A stretch of 59,898 nucleotides of DNA, taken from Timaviella obliquedivisa GSE-PSE-MK23-08B. GTDB lineage: Bacteria; Cyanobacteriota; Cyanobacteriia; Elainellales; Elainellaceae. A model generated the notes under the pieces. That model saw nothing but the letters and a program-made list of their open reading frames with translations. It was not told the origin of the DNA and made no database searches. The translations under genes and the position numbers were made by a program. The DNA lies in assembly GCA_019358855.1 (NCBI GenBank), contig JAHHII010000020.1:1-59898 (forward strand), in the 5' to 3' direction. Shown here in pieces: positions 1 through 8,883 of this stretch (positions are counted from its first letter, which is position 1; every line of letters starts with the position of its first letter).

Positions 1-289
1 GTTATTTCAATTGGATTTGGCAGCACAGTCGATTCAAAACCACTGCTGCGCAACGGGCAGATTTAGCAACTCGCCCTTGGACCTGGCAGGACTTAGCAAC
101 TTTTCCCACAACAATTTAGCGCACTACAATTTAGCGCACTACCGACGAGTTAAGCCAGAGGACGATCGCGCTTTCAGAACGATCGCAACCCAATCAGGTC
201 TTCACATGAGGCTAGCGCTCCTAAAGTCTGTGACAGATAATAATAGATTTAACAAAGTCAAAACTTGGCGTGAGAGTTAGCAAGCCACT
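1..289. other. Left-edge region with no confident gene
   Basis: A plus-strand frame is open from the left edge to a stop near 280 and could be the tail of an upstream gene, but its translation resembles nothing I recognise. Positions 111-140 hold two perfect tandem copies of a 15-bp unit (ACAATTTAGCGCACT), and related TTAGCAAC words occur at about 63 and 93. The stretch also carries whatever promoter serves the helicase starting at 290. I treat it as non-coding. Confidence 0.3.
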
Positions 290-1783
290 ATGGGTCGTAC
301 CCCAACCTTAAAATTCGATCGCGGCACCCTCATTCTGCATCCTCCGCCCAAAGGTAAAGCTTGGGTGGACTATGCTACTTGGGACGATCGCATTGAGCGT
401 TTCCGAATTCCAGCTATTCAATATCGCGGCTTGGTAACTACGCTTCGCCGAGAAGAAATTGCCTATGACGATCAAGCCAAAAACTTTGGAACTGTCGAAC
501 TGACCTCTCATTTAGAACGACAGCCTTATCTTCACCAGCAAGAAGCCTTAGAAAACTGGATTGGGGCAGGGCATCGGGGCGTTGTGGTGCTACCGACTGC
601 ATCGGGAAAAACATACTTGGCGCAAATGGCAATGCAAGCCATGCCTTGCAGCACGTTAATTACAGTTCCAACTCTAGATTTGATGCACCAATGGTACGCC
701 AATTTATTAGCAGCATTTCCCGGTGCCGAGATCGGTCTACTGGGTGGTGGCTCCCGCGATCGCACTCCCATTCTGGTTGCCACTTATGACAGTGCCGCTA
801 TCCATGCTGAATCTTTAGGCAATCGCTATAAGCTGCTGATTTGCGATGAGTGTCACCATTTGCCCAGCGACTTTAATCGAGTGATTGCCGAGTTTGCGAT
901 CGCCCCCTATCGGCTAGGATTAACCGCTACTCCTGACCGGACAGACGGCAGACACGTCGATTTAGATTTTCTGCTTGGCTCTGTGGTTTACCATCGCACC
1001 GCCAAAGATTTAGCTGGAGATGCCCTCGCCAGTCATGAAATTATTCAACTTAAAGTGGCTCTCTCAGAACACGAGCGCGAACGGTACGACGAATTAATGG
1101 AGATTCGAGATAATTTTTTGAAGCGATCGAACCTGTGGTTGGGTTCCATAGAGGGCTGGCAGCGATTTGTTCAAGCTAGTGCCCAATCTCAGGCAGGCAG
1201 ACGGGCAATGCTAGCGCATCAAGAGGCACGGGCGATCGCCCTGGGAACTGAAGGTAAGCTTCGCATTCTTGCCGAACTCTTAGCCCAGCACCATCCTGAA
1301 CAAACCTTAATTTTCACTAACGACAACGCCACGGTTTACCGCATTTCCCAAGCTTTCCTCATTCCTGCCATTACCCACCAAACTCCCGTCAAAGAACGCC
1401 ACGAAATTCTGCAAAACTTTCGAGAGGGCAAGTACAAGACTTTGGCGGCTTCCCACGTTTTGAACGAAGGTGTAGACGTGCCCGAAGCGAGCGTAGCGAT
1501 TTTGCTTTCAGGGACGGGTTCTGCCCGCGAGTATATTCAGCGCTTAGGGCGAGTGTTGCGAAAAGGTCAGGCGCACAAACGAGCAGTGCTGTATGAGGTG
1601 GTGGCAGAAGAAACGACAGAGGAAGGAGTTTCGAGACGAAGGAGAGAGCCTCAGCGATCGCGGCAGCCACAGCAGTTAGAGTTGATAAGGTCGCCCTACG
1701 AAGAGTTTGAGCGGAAGCTGCCTCAGGCGGCGGAATCATCTGGAGCTTGGAACCAAGAGTCAGAGGAGGACACATCAGGCTAA
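290..1783 (+). CDS. DEAD/DEAH-box helicase of the XPB/Rad25-like type (SF2)
   Basis: A 497-residue superfamily 2 helicase, expected to couple ATP hydrolysis to translocation on duplex DNA. Visible motifs: Q-like HQQEAL upstream of motif I, Walker A LPTASGKT (about 101-108), DExH box DECHH (about 186-190), motif III LTATP (about 211), and C-terminal helicase motifs NEGVDVP and QRLGRVLRK. The last 50 residues are basic, then Gln/Glu-rich and probably disordered. In archaea and many cyanobacteria such XPB-like helicases are encoded beside a Bax1/DUF790 nuclease; none is present downstream, where an Uma2 gene converges and overlaps by 9 bp. Role in repair is inferred from family. The ATG at 290 lacks a strong ribosome binding site. 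Confidence 0.85.
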   Translation: MGRTPTLKFDRGTLILHPPPKGKAWVDYATWDDRIERFRIPAIQYRGLVTTLRREEIAYDDQAKNFGTVELTSHLERQPYLHQQEALENWIGAGHRGVVVLPTASGKTYLAQMAMQAMPCSTLITVPTLDLMHQWYANLLAAFPGAEIGLLGGGSRDRTPILVATYDSAAIHAESLGNRYKLLICDECHHLPSDFNRVIAEFAIAPYRLGLTATPDRTDGRHVDLDFLLGSVVYHRTAKDLAGDALASHEIIQLKVALSEHERERYDELMEIRDNFLKRSNLWLGSIEGWQRFVQASAQSQAGRRAMLAHQEARAIALGTEGKLRILAELLAQHHPEQTLIFTNDNATVYRISQAFLIPAITHQTPVKERHEILQNFREGKYKTLAASHVLNEGVDVPEASVAILLSGTGSAREYIQRLGRVLRKGQAHKRAVLYEVVAEETTEEGVSRRRREPQRSRQPQQLELIRSPYEEFERKLPQAAESSGAWNQESEEDTSG

Positions 1784-2332
1784 AAGCTCATCCACTGCTA
1801 TCTCGAATCCCAGTAGCACCTTCTGCGTCCTTGCAACCTCACCAGACACAAAAATCAGCCGCGCCTCCAGGGTCGCCACAATCACCCAGCGGCTATCAGG
1901 AAACACTAGCCATACTTCGTCTCCACCAGACTGGAGATACTCCTGGGCTTTAGCAATGACATCTTCGGCAAGGTCAGTTGGAGAAACAATCTCAGCACTG
2001 AGCGGAAAGCTCTGGGGCAGCGCCTTGGCATCGCCATACTGCGCAACCAACTCAGGCGTTAGGTAAGCAACATCTGGCGATCGCCCTTGCCTAAGTGTAC
2101 GACAAGGAACTTCTGTATAAACTTCCCCATCTAGCCTTTGATTATCCTTAAAACTTCCCCATAACCGGACAATTCTAGCCTGTACCTTACTATGCTTTAA
2201 CGTCATATTCTTCTTCTCAACTAGTTCCTCATTGACCCATTCAGTCCCATTAGGAGCCTGTTGCATCCAGTCTTCTAATGACTGAATTGAGGATGACTGA
2301 ATGGGCGAGGGATTAATTGGGGTAGCGACCAT
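1775..2332 (-). CDS. Uma2 family (DUF820) putative restriction-like endonuclease
   Basis: A 185-residue protein of the Uma2/DUF820 family, which is greatly expanded in cyanobacteria and has a PD-(D/E)XK nuclease-like fold; no cellular role is established. The family core is visible: PDVAYLTPEL, then SAEIVSPTDLAEDV, then EVWLVFPDSRWV, with acidic residues spaced as in the fold. It converges on the helicase gene and overlaps its last 9 bp. A second, longer Uma2 protein lies at 22625-23344. The family assignment is firm; nuclease activity is family-level inference. Confidence 0.85.
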   Translation of the reverse strand: MVATPINPSPIQSSSIQSLEDWMQQAPNGTEWVNEELVEKKNMTLKHSKVQARIVRLWGSFKDNQRLDGEVYTEVPCRTLRQGRSPDVAYLTPELVAQYGDAKALPQSFPLSAEIVSPTDLAEDVIAKAQEYLQSGGDEVWLVFPDSRWVIVATLEARLIFVSGEVARTQKVLLGFEIAVDELLA

Positions 2333-2466
2333 ACATTCTTTCCTGTTTTGATTGAACAGTAGTGTCTAAAGTTTATCCCACCCACTAACTTTCCTTCGTG
2401 GGAGCGGATTTTGTGAGGAATTTGTACACTACAAACGGAACCTTGAACAACCGATGGGGAAACCGG

Positions 2467-3996
2467 GTGCGTTTATTTACCACTATTGCCGGACTGCGCT
2501 GTTATCTAGAAACAAACCGCTCTAGAGGCAAAGAGTCTACGGGTCTGGTTCCTACAATGGGAGCGCTCCACGCAGGGCATTTGAGCCTGATTCATCGCGC
2601 TAGGAACGAGAACGATCGCCTGATCGTCTCGATCTTTGTCAACCCCTTGCAATTTGCCCCTAATGAAGATTTTCAGCAGTATCCCCGTGATTTAGAAGCA
2701 GACGGTGCGTTATGCGAGGCTGCTGGGGTAGATGCTATTTTTGCGCCTGATTCAGCAGAAGTTTATCCCCTGGGCAAAGAGGCGATCGTTCAGGTTATTC
2801 CTCCAGCGGCAATGATGGCGGGATTGTGTGGTCGATCGCGTCCAACCCACTTTCAAGGAGTCGCTACCGTAGTTACCAAGTTCCTGAACATTATTCAGCC
2901 CGATCGGGCTTACTTTGGGTTGAAAGACGCACAGCAGTTTGCCATTTTGCGCAGAGTGATTGCCGATTTAAACTTTGCCGTAGAAATGATAGGCTGTCCG
3001 ATTGTGCGAGAATCCAGTGGGTTAGCGCTAAGTTCTCGAAATCAATACCTGACTGTGGAACAGCGATCGCAAGCTGCTATCCTGTATCGGAGCCTACAAA
3101 CGGCAGCACAAGCTGTCCGCAATGGCACAGTCCTCCAATCCCAGATCATTGGCATCGTAAAAACCGAGTTAGAGCAATTTCCAGACATGAAACCCGAATA
3201 TATTGAATTGGTTAATCCCGAAACCTTAGCGCCCCTAGAGCAAGTTGAAGAATCGGGGTTACTAGCGATCGCTGCCCACCTGGGCAAAACTCGGTTAATT
3301 GATAATGTGTTGCTGCAAACTCGCCAACCCATTTTGGCGATCGATGGGCCGGCTGGAGCAGGTAAGTCTACGGTGGTACGGCGAGTGGCGCAAGCTTTGG
3401 GTTTGCTGTATTTAGACACGGGAGCAATGTATCGGGCGGTGACATGGTTGACGCTACAATCGGGCATTGCCATTGATGATGAAGCCGCGATCGCAGAACT
3501 AGTAAGCCGCTGCGAGATTGAAATTAGTGGTGATCCGGCGGCGGTGAGCGTACGGATCAATGGGCAGGATGTGACGCAGGCAATTCGTAGCTTGGAGGTA
3601 ACCTCACAGGTTTCAGCGATCGCGGCTCAGCTATTTGTGCGGCAAGAGTTGGTGCGACGGCAGCAGGCTTACGGACGCAAAGGTGGCATTGTGATGGATG
3701 GGCGCGACATTGGCACCCACGTTTTTCCAGATGCCGAGCTAAAGATTTTCCTAACGGCTTCTGTCGCAGAGCGGGCACGAAGACGACAGCAGGATTTAAT
3801 TTTACAGGGACAGGAAATCTCGCTGGCAGAGCTAGAGCGGGCGATCGCTCAGCGGGATCATCACGATAGTTCACGCGACTTTGCGCCCTTGCGGAAAGCG
3901 GTAGATGCGATCGAGATTCAAACAGATGATATGGACATTGAGGAAGTTACAGTAAGGATTATCAGCCTTTATCAGGAAAAGCGATTTAAGCAGTGA
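2467..3996 (+). CDS. panC/cmk: Bifunctional pantoate-beta-alanine ligase / (d)CMP kinase
   Basis: Fused enzyme characteristic of cyanobacteria. The N-terminal half is pantothenate synthetase (ATP-dependent condensation of pantoate with beta-alanine): HIGH-type VPTMGALHAGHLSL, FQGVATVVTKFLN, YFGLKDAQQ and the SSRNQYL loop. The C-terminal ~220 residues are cytidylate kinase: P-loop IDGPAGAGKSTV, LDTGAMYRAVT, and MDGRDIGTHVFPDA. The two link coenzyme A and pyrimidine nucleotide metabolism. The frame is open from a GTG at 2398, but homology begins at RLFTTIAGLR, so I place the start at the GTG at 2467, preceded by a GGGGAA sequence. Total about 509 residues. Confidence 0.93.
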   Translation: MRLFTTIAGLRCYLETNRSRGKESTGLVPTMGALHAGHLSLIHRARNENDRLIVSIFVNPLQFAPNEDFQQYPRDLEADGALCEAAGVDAIFAPDSAEVYPLGKEAIVQVIPPAAMMAGLCGRSRPTHFQGVATVVTKFLNIIQPDRAYFGLKDAQQFAILRRVIADLNFAVEMIGCPIVRESSGLALSSRNQYLTVEQRSQAAILYRSLQTAAQAVRNGTVLQSQIIGIVKTELEQFPDMKPEYIELVNPETLAPLEQVEESGLLAIAAHLGKTRLIDNVLLQTRQPILAIDGPAGAGKSTVVRRVAQALGLLYLDTGAMYRAVTWLTLQSGIAIDDEAAIAELVSRCEIEISGDPAAVSVRINGQDVTQAIRSLEVTSQVSAIAAQLFVRQELVRRQQAYGRKGGIVMDGRDIGTHVFPDAELKIFLTASVAERARRRQQDLILQGQEISLAELERAIAQRDHHDSSRDFAPLRKAVDAIEIQTDDMDIEEVTVRIISLYQEKRFKQ

Positions 3997-4183
3997 ATTT
4001 AAAGGAAAGGCTGCGGTTTCTACCACTGCTTCGTCAAGTTTCTAGACCTAATGCGAAGAATTGAAAAGTTTACACTGGGGTGATAGAGTCCGTTAATCTA
4101 TTGCTGTTGCGTGGGCAACCTCTGGGGCAATAGGGTTTTTGTGACATTATTTTCTGTATTACCGCTTAAGCCACTGCCTTAAC

Positions 4184-4888
4184 ATGCAAATTCTGACTAG
4201 CGCCAATCGCCCTTCTTCTCAATTTTTATCAACCTCAGTTCCGGCACGCACTCTTAGGTTAGTCGCGCTGGGAGACAGTTTGATTTATGGCTTTGGCGAT
4301 CCTGATGGTGGCGGTTGGATTGAGCGATTACGGCGGCGGTGGATGTCGCCGCAGGGTGAGGATCACGCGCTGTACAACTTGGGCGTGAGGGGCGATCGGG
4401 TTCGGCAAGTGTCTCAACGGCTGCAAGCTGAGTTTAGTCACCGAGGTGAGCTACGCCATCGTGTCCCGGATGACATCATCTTGTCTGTGGGGCTGAATGA
4501 CTCGGCTCGGTTAGGGCGATGGAACGGCAAAAACTTTACTGAGTTTGAGACTTTTCAGGAAGATGTTGTTGATTTACTCGACCAAGCCGCAGAGCTTTGT
4601 CCGGTCTATTTTGTCGGCATGACTCCAGTGGATGAGGCGCACATGCCTTTCTCCAATTGTCTGTATTACAACCACGCCGACCAATATCGCTATAAAGAGG
4701 TGATTCGCACGGTTTGTGTGGGGCGGCAAATCCCTTACTTAGATATTTTTGAGATGTGGCTCACTCGGAGCGAAGACTGGTGGCGATCGCGCTTACATGC
4801 CGATGGGCTCCATCCCAACAGCACAGGTTATCAGTCCTTACTCGAAGATTTTCTAGCCTGGGAACCCATTTGTCGATGGCTTGGATGA
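4184..4888 (+). CDS. GDSL/SGNH-family esterase-lipase
   Basis: A 234-residue SGNH hydrolase. Block I is LVALGDSLIYGFGD with the catalytic Ser in GDS; block III is ILSVGLNDSARLG with the oxyanion Asn; block V is LHADGLHPNSTGY supplying the Asp/His pair. No signal peptide or membrane segment is obvious, so it is probably cytoplasmic. The substrate is unknown; relatives hydrolyse acyl esters or thioesters. It stands alone after panC/cmk with a 187-bp gap and converges with the pentapeptide gene downstream. Confidence 0.85.
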   Translation: MQILTSANRPSSQFLSTSVPARTLRLVALGDSLIYGFGDPDGGGWIERLRRRWMSPQGEDHALYNLGVRGDRVRQVSQRLQAEFSHRGELRHRVPDDIILSVGLNDSARLGRWNGKNFTEFETFQEDVVDLLDQAAELCPVYFVGMTPVDEAHMPFSNCLYYNHADQYRYKEVIRTVCVGRQIPYLDIFEMWLTRSEDWWRSRLHADGLHPNSTGYQSLLEDFLAWEPICRWLG

Positions 4889-4902
4889 GGGAATGAATAA
4901 AG

Positions 4903-5469
4903 CTAACGACAGCCTAAGCTTTCACGGGTTTCTACGCCAGTGATAGGATTTACGCCCTCAGCGCGTTTGCAAAGCTCAACAATTTCATAGCGATCGAGCA
5001 GAGCATCGGTAAAGTCGGCTCCAGCGATCGCCACATCTTTAAAGCTCGTGCGGGACAGCGTTGCCTCCTGCAAAATTGCGTCTCGTAGATCTGCCCCCAC
5101 CCAAAACACTCGGTCTACCAATGCGCCCGTGAGGTTGGCTCCGCGCAGGTTGCCGTTGAGCATTACTGCCTTGGTCATCAAAGCATTGGTGAGGTCAGAG
5201 TTCTGGAAATTGATGCCGCGCATTTCGGCAGAGACAAAGGCTTTGCCCTTGAGGTCTTGATTAGAAAAATCTTGGTCGGTGAGATTGGCGCTGTTGTAAT
5301 TAACCGTGTCGATGATGGCGATCGCGGGTTTAATCATCAACATTAACCATAGGCAGGCTAGAGCGATCGTCATGAACAGCCTTACCCAAACTCTCCCTAA
5401 GCCGTTTCCTAAAGATCTACTCAGTGAATCGGCGAGAGATTCAGTTTGCCCTTGTGTTTGCCCTCTCAT
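4903..5469 (-). CDS. Secreted (probably lumenal) pentapeptide-repeat protein
   Basis: A 188-residue protein with an N-terminal hydrophobic segment (about residues 29-52, ending [10 protein letters not shown]) that looks like a signal peptide, followed by about 20 pentapeptide repeats of the A(D/N)LXX type such as [11 protein letters not shown] and GADLRDAIL, which form a right-handed quadrilateral beta-helix. The Cys-containing C-terminus ([13 protein letters not shown]...ESLGC) resembles thylakoid-lumen pentapeptide proteins of cyanobacteria and chloroplasts. Export is supported by the sequence; lumenal location is inferred. Start could alternatively be an internal Met about 33 residues in. 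Function unknown. Confidence 0.82.
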   Translation of the reverse strand: MRGQTQGQTESLADSLSRSLGNGLGRVWVRLFMTIALACLWLMLMIKPAIAIIDTVNYNSANLTDQDFSNQDLKGKAFVSAEMRGINFQNSDLTNALMTKAVMLNGNLRGANLTGALVDRVFWVGADLRDAILQEATLSRTSFKDVAIAGADFTDALLDRYEIVELCKRAEGVNPITGVETRESLGCR

Positions 5470-5495
5470 CGATCGATCCTCGCTTAGCCCTTAGT

Positions 5496-6917
5496 TTACG
5501 TACCAGGCTGTGGTTTCCAATCTGTCCCCACTCGAATGGTTAAATCAGATTCCAGATCACCTGTAGAAGCAGAAATTACTTTCCCCGTTCCTATCATTGA
5601 TTCTAGCGCTGAGGCGCTCTGCAAATCGCCTCGCTGCACAATAATTTGGGTCTCGGCTTGCTGGTCAGTCCAATCTTCTACGATATAGACATTACTGAAG
5701 CCCATACTTTGCAAATAGGTCGCCATCTGGCTGCCTAATTCTGGGTCATTAGAGGCATTCTGGATAGCAATTCGCAAGTCGGTGCTGCTGTTTTGATGGC
5801 TGAGGACTGCCACAGAACTCAGGTCAAAATATTCATGCATGACCTGATCCATTGCATCGGTATCCATGATCCAATAACTTGCTTGAAACTCTTCGGGTCC
5901 ACTAAACCGCCCCGGAAGCATCACCATCCGAAAGTTATCTTGCTTAAGGCTCAAGGTAAAGCTAGCCAACGCTAACAGTTCTTCTGAGGAAAGATTGGTA
6001 TCAATGTAACGTTGAAAAATTTCAATGGCCTGAGGGAGACGAGTCAGCATAGTTGGATTCATTAGCTTTTCTCGTAAGGCTCGAATCATTTGCTGTTGTC
6101 GCTGGACTCTCCCAATGTCGCCATGTTGGTCATTCCGAAACCGGGCAAATTGTTCTGCTTTTGCGCCATCTAGGTTTTGCCGACCCGCTTTAAGGTCAAT
6201 ATTGAGCTTCTGAGTCTCGTCTACATATTTCATGTCAATGGGCACAAACACATCCACACCGCCCATTAAATCGACCATTTCTCGAAAGGCACCTGTGCTG
6301 ATCCGCACATAGCGATCGATGGTGATGCCGTTCAGGTTTTGGCTGATGACCTGGGCAGCAGTTTTGGCACCCCCAATCACGTTTGCTTGATTAACCTTAA
6401 GCAAACCCTCTTGAGGCAATGTAACTTGCGTATCGCGTGGGACAGAAAGGACATTAATCGACTGGTCACCGGGGTCAAGATGAACCAGTAGCATCGTATC
6501 ACTGCGCCCCGAAAATACATGGGGGCTTGTCCCTGGCGGTAGATCTAGGGGAAGATCAATACCCATGACGAGGATGTTGACAGGGCGAGTAATGGGGTAG
6601 TTGAGCCCTTTACTGAGGACATCGCCAATAGAAAAAGCTTGACCTTTGTCTTGAGGAACGATCGCCGGGGGCAAAGGCATCATTAGCGCCGCCGTCATGC
6701 CTACTGCAATTGAAACAGCAGCCGTCAGCCCCACTGCTACCCCCCGCCCCAGCCATTTTGCAGGATGAAACGGAGAGGGGGAGGAACCTACCTTTTTCGA
6801 TGAAGCCTCTAGGGGTACCTTGACCGCCGAGTCCTGCTCCTCCACTGATTGATGTTGGGGTTGCTGTCGCTCTAACTTAGATTTCAACTGTCCCACTCCA
6901 TTTAGCCCTCTTTGCAT
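5496..6917 (-). CDS. LCP (LytR-CpsA-Psr) family transferase with LytR_C domain
   Basis: A 473-residue membrane-anchored protein. A cytoplasmic N-terminus of about 55 residues precedes one transmembrane helix (WLGRGVAVGLTAAVSIAVGM). The LCP core follows: ILVMGIDLP, SDTMLLVHLDP, VLSVPRDTQV, and ARFRNDQHGDIGRVQRQQQ, which carry the conserved Asp/Arg residues binding the polyprenyl pyrophosphate substrate. The last ~100 residues match the LytR C-terminal domain (LRIAIQNASNDPELGSQMA). LCP enzymes transfer glycopolymers from lipid carriers to the cell wall, so it may attach surface polysaccharide. It is divergent to the mannose-nucleotide gene at 7314, fitting an envelope-polysaccharide neighbourhood. 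Confidence 0.9.
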   Translation of the reverse strand: MQRGLNGVGQLKSKLERQQPQHQSVEEQDSAVKVPLEASSKKVGSSPSPFHPAKWLGRGVAVGLTAAVSIAVGMTAALMMPLPPAIVPQDKGQAFSIGDVLSKGLNYPITRPVNILVMGIDLPLDLPPGTSPHVFSGRSDTMLLVHLDPGDQSINVLSVPRDTQVTLPQEGLLKVNQANVIGGAKTAAQVISQNLNGITIDRYVRISTGAFREMVDLMGGVDVFVPIDMKYVDETQKLNIDLKAGRQNLDGAKAEQFARFRNDQHGDIGRVQRQQQMIRALREKLMNPTMLTRLPQAIEIFQRYIDTNLSSEELLALASFTLSLKQDNFRMVMLPGRFSGPEEFQASYWIMDTDAMDQVMHEYFDLSSVAVLSHQNSSTDLRIAIQNASNDPELGSQMATYLQSMGFSNVYIVEDWTDQQAETQIIVQRGDLQSASALESMIGTGKVISASTGDLESDLTIRVGTDWKPQPGT

Positions 6918-7313
6918 CGCTCAAACTAAATACACTGATGTTTATATCAGAAGCAACCAAAAGCAACTATTGTCTTTTGGGGTAACTCTCAAAAATCATA
7001 CTGTTTGCTCACACCTTCAAACTGTTCACTCCGTACAAGCGCTACCCTAAACAGGTCAATTTAAGCACAAATGGTATTATGACGCAGCCCACCCTCACCC
7101 TGTTAGATAAAAGCGAAACCTGCTAGCTTGGCTCATGTTGGGTGCTAGATCAAAGGCAACCGTAGGCAAATATCTTTTGCCTGGGAACATTAGCCATATC
7201 TCTAGAGAACCAACTTCTCTAAAGCCTATTCCGGAAAGCCCAACACTAATTTTCCTATCCTGATTGGGTGCTCTAGTCCTGAAAACCTTAGCGATATCTC
7301 AAAACAAAGCCTC
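6918..7313. promoter_or_regulatory. Divergent intergenic region with two hairpins before manC
   Basis: This 396-bp gap separates the divergent LCP and manC genes and must hold both promoters. Two clean inverted repeats lie on the manC side: AGGCAAA-TATCT-TTTGCCT at 7164-7182 and TAGAGAA-CCAAC-TTCTCTA at 7203-7221. Neither is followed by a T-run, so they are not obvious terminators. They could be leader structures or operators. I see no recognised riboswitch and no coding frame. Confidence 0.4.
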
Positions 7314-8363
7314 ATGATTCCTGTAATTTTAGCTGGTGGTAAAGGCGAACGGTTTTGGCCCCTCAGCCGCAAACAGCGTCCTAAGCAATTTTTAAGTTTG
7401 GATGGCAGCGGCAGAAGTCTGCTTCAAGCGACCGCCGATCGCCTTTTAGACCTGGCTGGCGGCTGGCAAGGATTGTGGGTGATTACGGCGGCACACTTGG
7501 CAGAGGGCGTGCAGCAGCAATTGCCCGACTTGCCTCTAGAGAATTTGCTGGTCGAAGTTGAAGGGCGAGACACGGCACCCGCCGTGGCTTGGGCAACCTT
7601 AGAGATTGCTAAGCGTCACGGTCAAGATGCCATGATTGGCTTTTTCCCAGCAGATCATTGGATTGGCGATCAAGAAGTATTCTGTCATACACTGCGGGCG
7701 GCAGAAGAATTGGCAAAAAGTCTGGGGGCGATCGCCACTCTCGGCATTACTCCCGCCTATCCGTCCACGGGCTATGGCTACATTGAACAGGGCGAGAAGG
7801 CAGGATTTTTCGGCAACTATCCCGCCTACAAAGTTCAGCGATTTACCGAAAAACCCGACCTGCCCACTGCCGAATCTTTTCTGGCTACTGGGCGCTTTAG
7901 CTGGAATGGCGGCATGTTCATTTTTTCTGCCGGAGTCATGTTGGCGGAACTGCAAACCCATGCTCCTGAGATTTTAGAGCCGCTGCAACAGCAGGGCCCT
8001 TCGGTTTACCCTAGCTTGCCTAAAAAGAGCATTGACTACGCCCTAATGGAAAAAACTGAAAAGGCGTATGTCCTACCTGTAACCTTTGCCTGGGATGACC
8101 TCGGCGATTGGAACGCCCTCGATCGCCTACTCAAGGCAGAGCAGCCTAACGTTGAGCTAGCGAACCATGTCGGGCTAGATACCTCGGGAGCCTTGCTTTA
8201 CGCTACAGGCGACGATGAATTAATCGTCACGATCGGCATGGACGATACCGTGATTGTGCGAGATGGGAAAGTGACTCTCGTTGTCAAAAAAGATCGCACT
8301 CAAGACATCAAGCAAATCCTCAAGCAACTCCAGAAAAATCCTCAGTTTAAAGACTTGCTATGA
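7314..8363 (+). CDS. manC: Mannose-1-phosphate guanylyltransferase
   Basis: A 349-residue nucleotidyltransferase making GDP-mannose from GTP and mannose-1-phosphate. The N-terminal signature PVILAGGKGERFWPLSR and the RPKQFL segment are characteristic, as are FFPADHWIGD and the FTEKPDLPTAESF sugar-phosphate region. It lacks the C-terminal phosphomannose-isomerase domain of the ~475-residue bifunctional enzymes and is the single-domain type. GDP-mannose feeds glycan and exopolysaccharide synthesis, consistent with the LCP gene next door and the GT4 and GT39 genes further along. Confidence 0.92.
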   Translation: MIPVILAGGKGERFWPLSRKQRPKQFLSLDGSGRSLLQATADRLLDLAGGWQGLWVITAAHLAEGVQQQLPDLPLENLLVEVEGRDTAPAVAWATLEIAKRHGQDAMIGFFPADHWIGDQEVFCHTLRAAEELAKSLGAIATLGITPAYPSTGYGYIEQGEKAGFFGNYPAYKVQRFTEKPDLPTAESFLATGRFSWNGGMFIFSAGVMLAELQTHAPEILEPLQQQGPSVYPSLPKKSIDYALMEKTEKAYVLPVTFAWDDLGDWNALDRLLKAEQPNVELANHVGLDTSGALLYATGDDELIVTIGMDDTVIVRDGKVTLVVKKDRTQDIKQILKQLQKNPQFKDLL

Positions 8364-8883
8364 AGACAAGTCGTAGATTCTTCAAGAGCTTATAAAGTTT
8401 AGAGCGCTTGTACGTCTATTTTTTAGGTGCTTTCCGATACTCGTACTTGTACCTATAATATTCACTATTACAGCCTCAATTTTTATCTGCTGATATTTTT
8501 ATCTGCTGAGGTATTGGGCTCTAGAAAATTGGGCTGTACTGACTCCTGGTTTCAAACATTACCTGGGTTGAAAATTCAGGTTAGTGAACCTGAATGAATT
8601 GTAGGAACGGTACTCCTCGTCTCACCCTATGACCTTGAGCAGAGTATGACCAGCGTTTGAACTGGAATTTTTGACTAGAACCCGTTCATTCGTTACTACT
8701 ATCTTTACAAAATCGCTGTGTCCCCTCTAACACTTGAACTAGAAGCTAATGCTAAGAAAAATGGAAGCTTCAAAATCAAAGAATTATGTTAAATCAGTTC
8801 AGGTGCAAGGCTTCCAAGAGATATTTTCAAAAAGTGACGCTGAATTGGCAAGCTACATTAACAGGTAGCCGTATGAGCCTTGT
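8364..8883. other. 520-bp intergenic region with direct repeat and hairpin
   Basis: No long frame is present. A 15-bp unit (ATTTTTATCTGCTGA) occurs twice with a 16-bp period at 8479-8509. A perfect inverted repeat with a 9-bp stem and AGTG loop spans 8574-8595 (ATTCAGGTT / AACCTGAAT), without a T-run. A short 35-codon frame at 8761-8868 is listed separately. The region presumably contains the end of the manC transcript and the promoter for the receiver-like gene. Confidence 0.4.
8761..8868 (+). CDS. Possible 35-residue small protein upstream of the receiver-like gene
   Basis: An ATG frame of 35 codons ending in TAG twelve bases before the ATG of the degenerate receiver gene. The predicted peptide is soluble and lysine-rich at its N-terminus (begins MEASKSKNYVKSVQ). 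There is only a weak purine stretch (AAGAAAA) before the start. It could be a small protein, a leader peptide coupled to the next gene, or a chance frame. I do not recognise it. Confidence 0.25.
   Translation: MEASKSKNYVKSVQVQGFQEIFSKSDAELASYINR

Noticed and set aside
1389-1775. 128-residue minus-strand frame opposite the helicase
   Set aside because: Antisense shadow of a well-supported helicase with conserved motifs in the sense frame.
2467-3996. PanC-CMK fusion as a novelty
   Set aside because: The fusion is well known in cyanobacteria.
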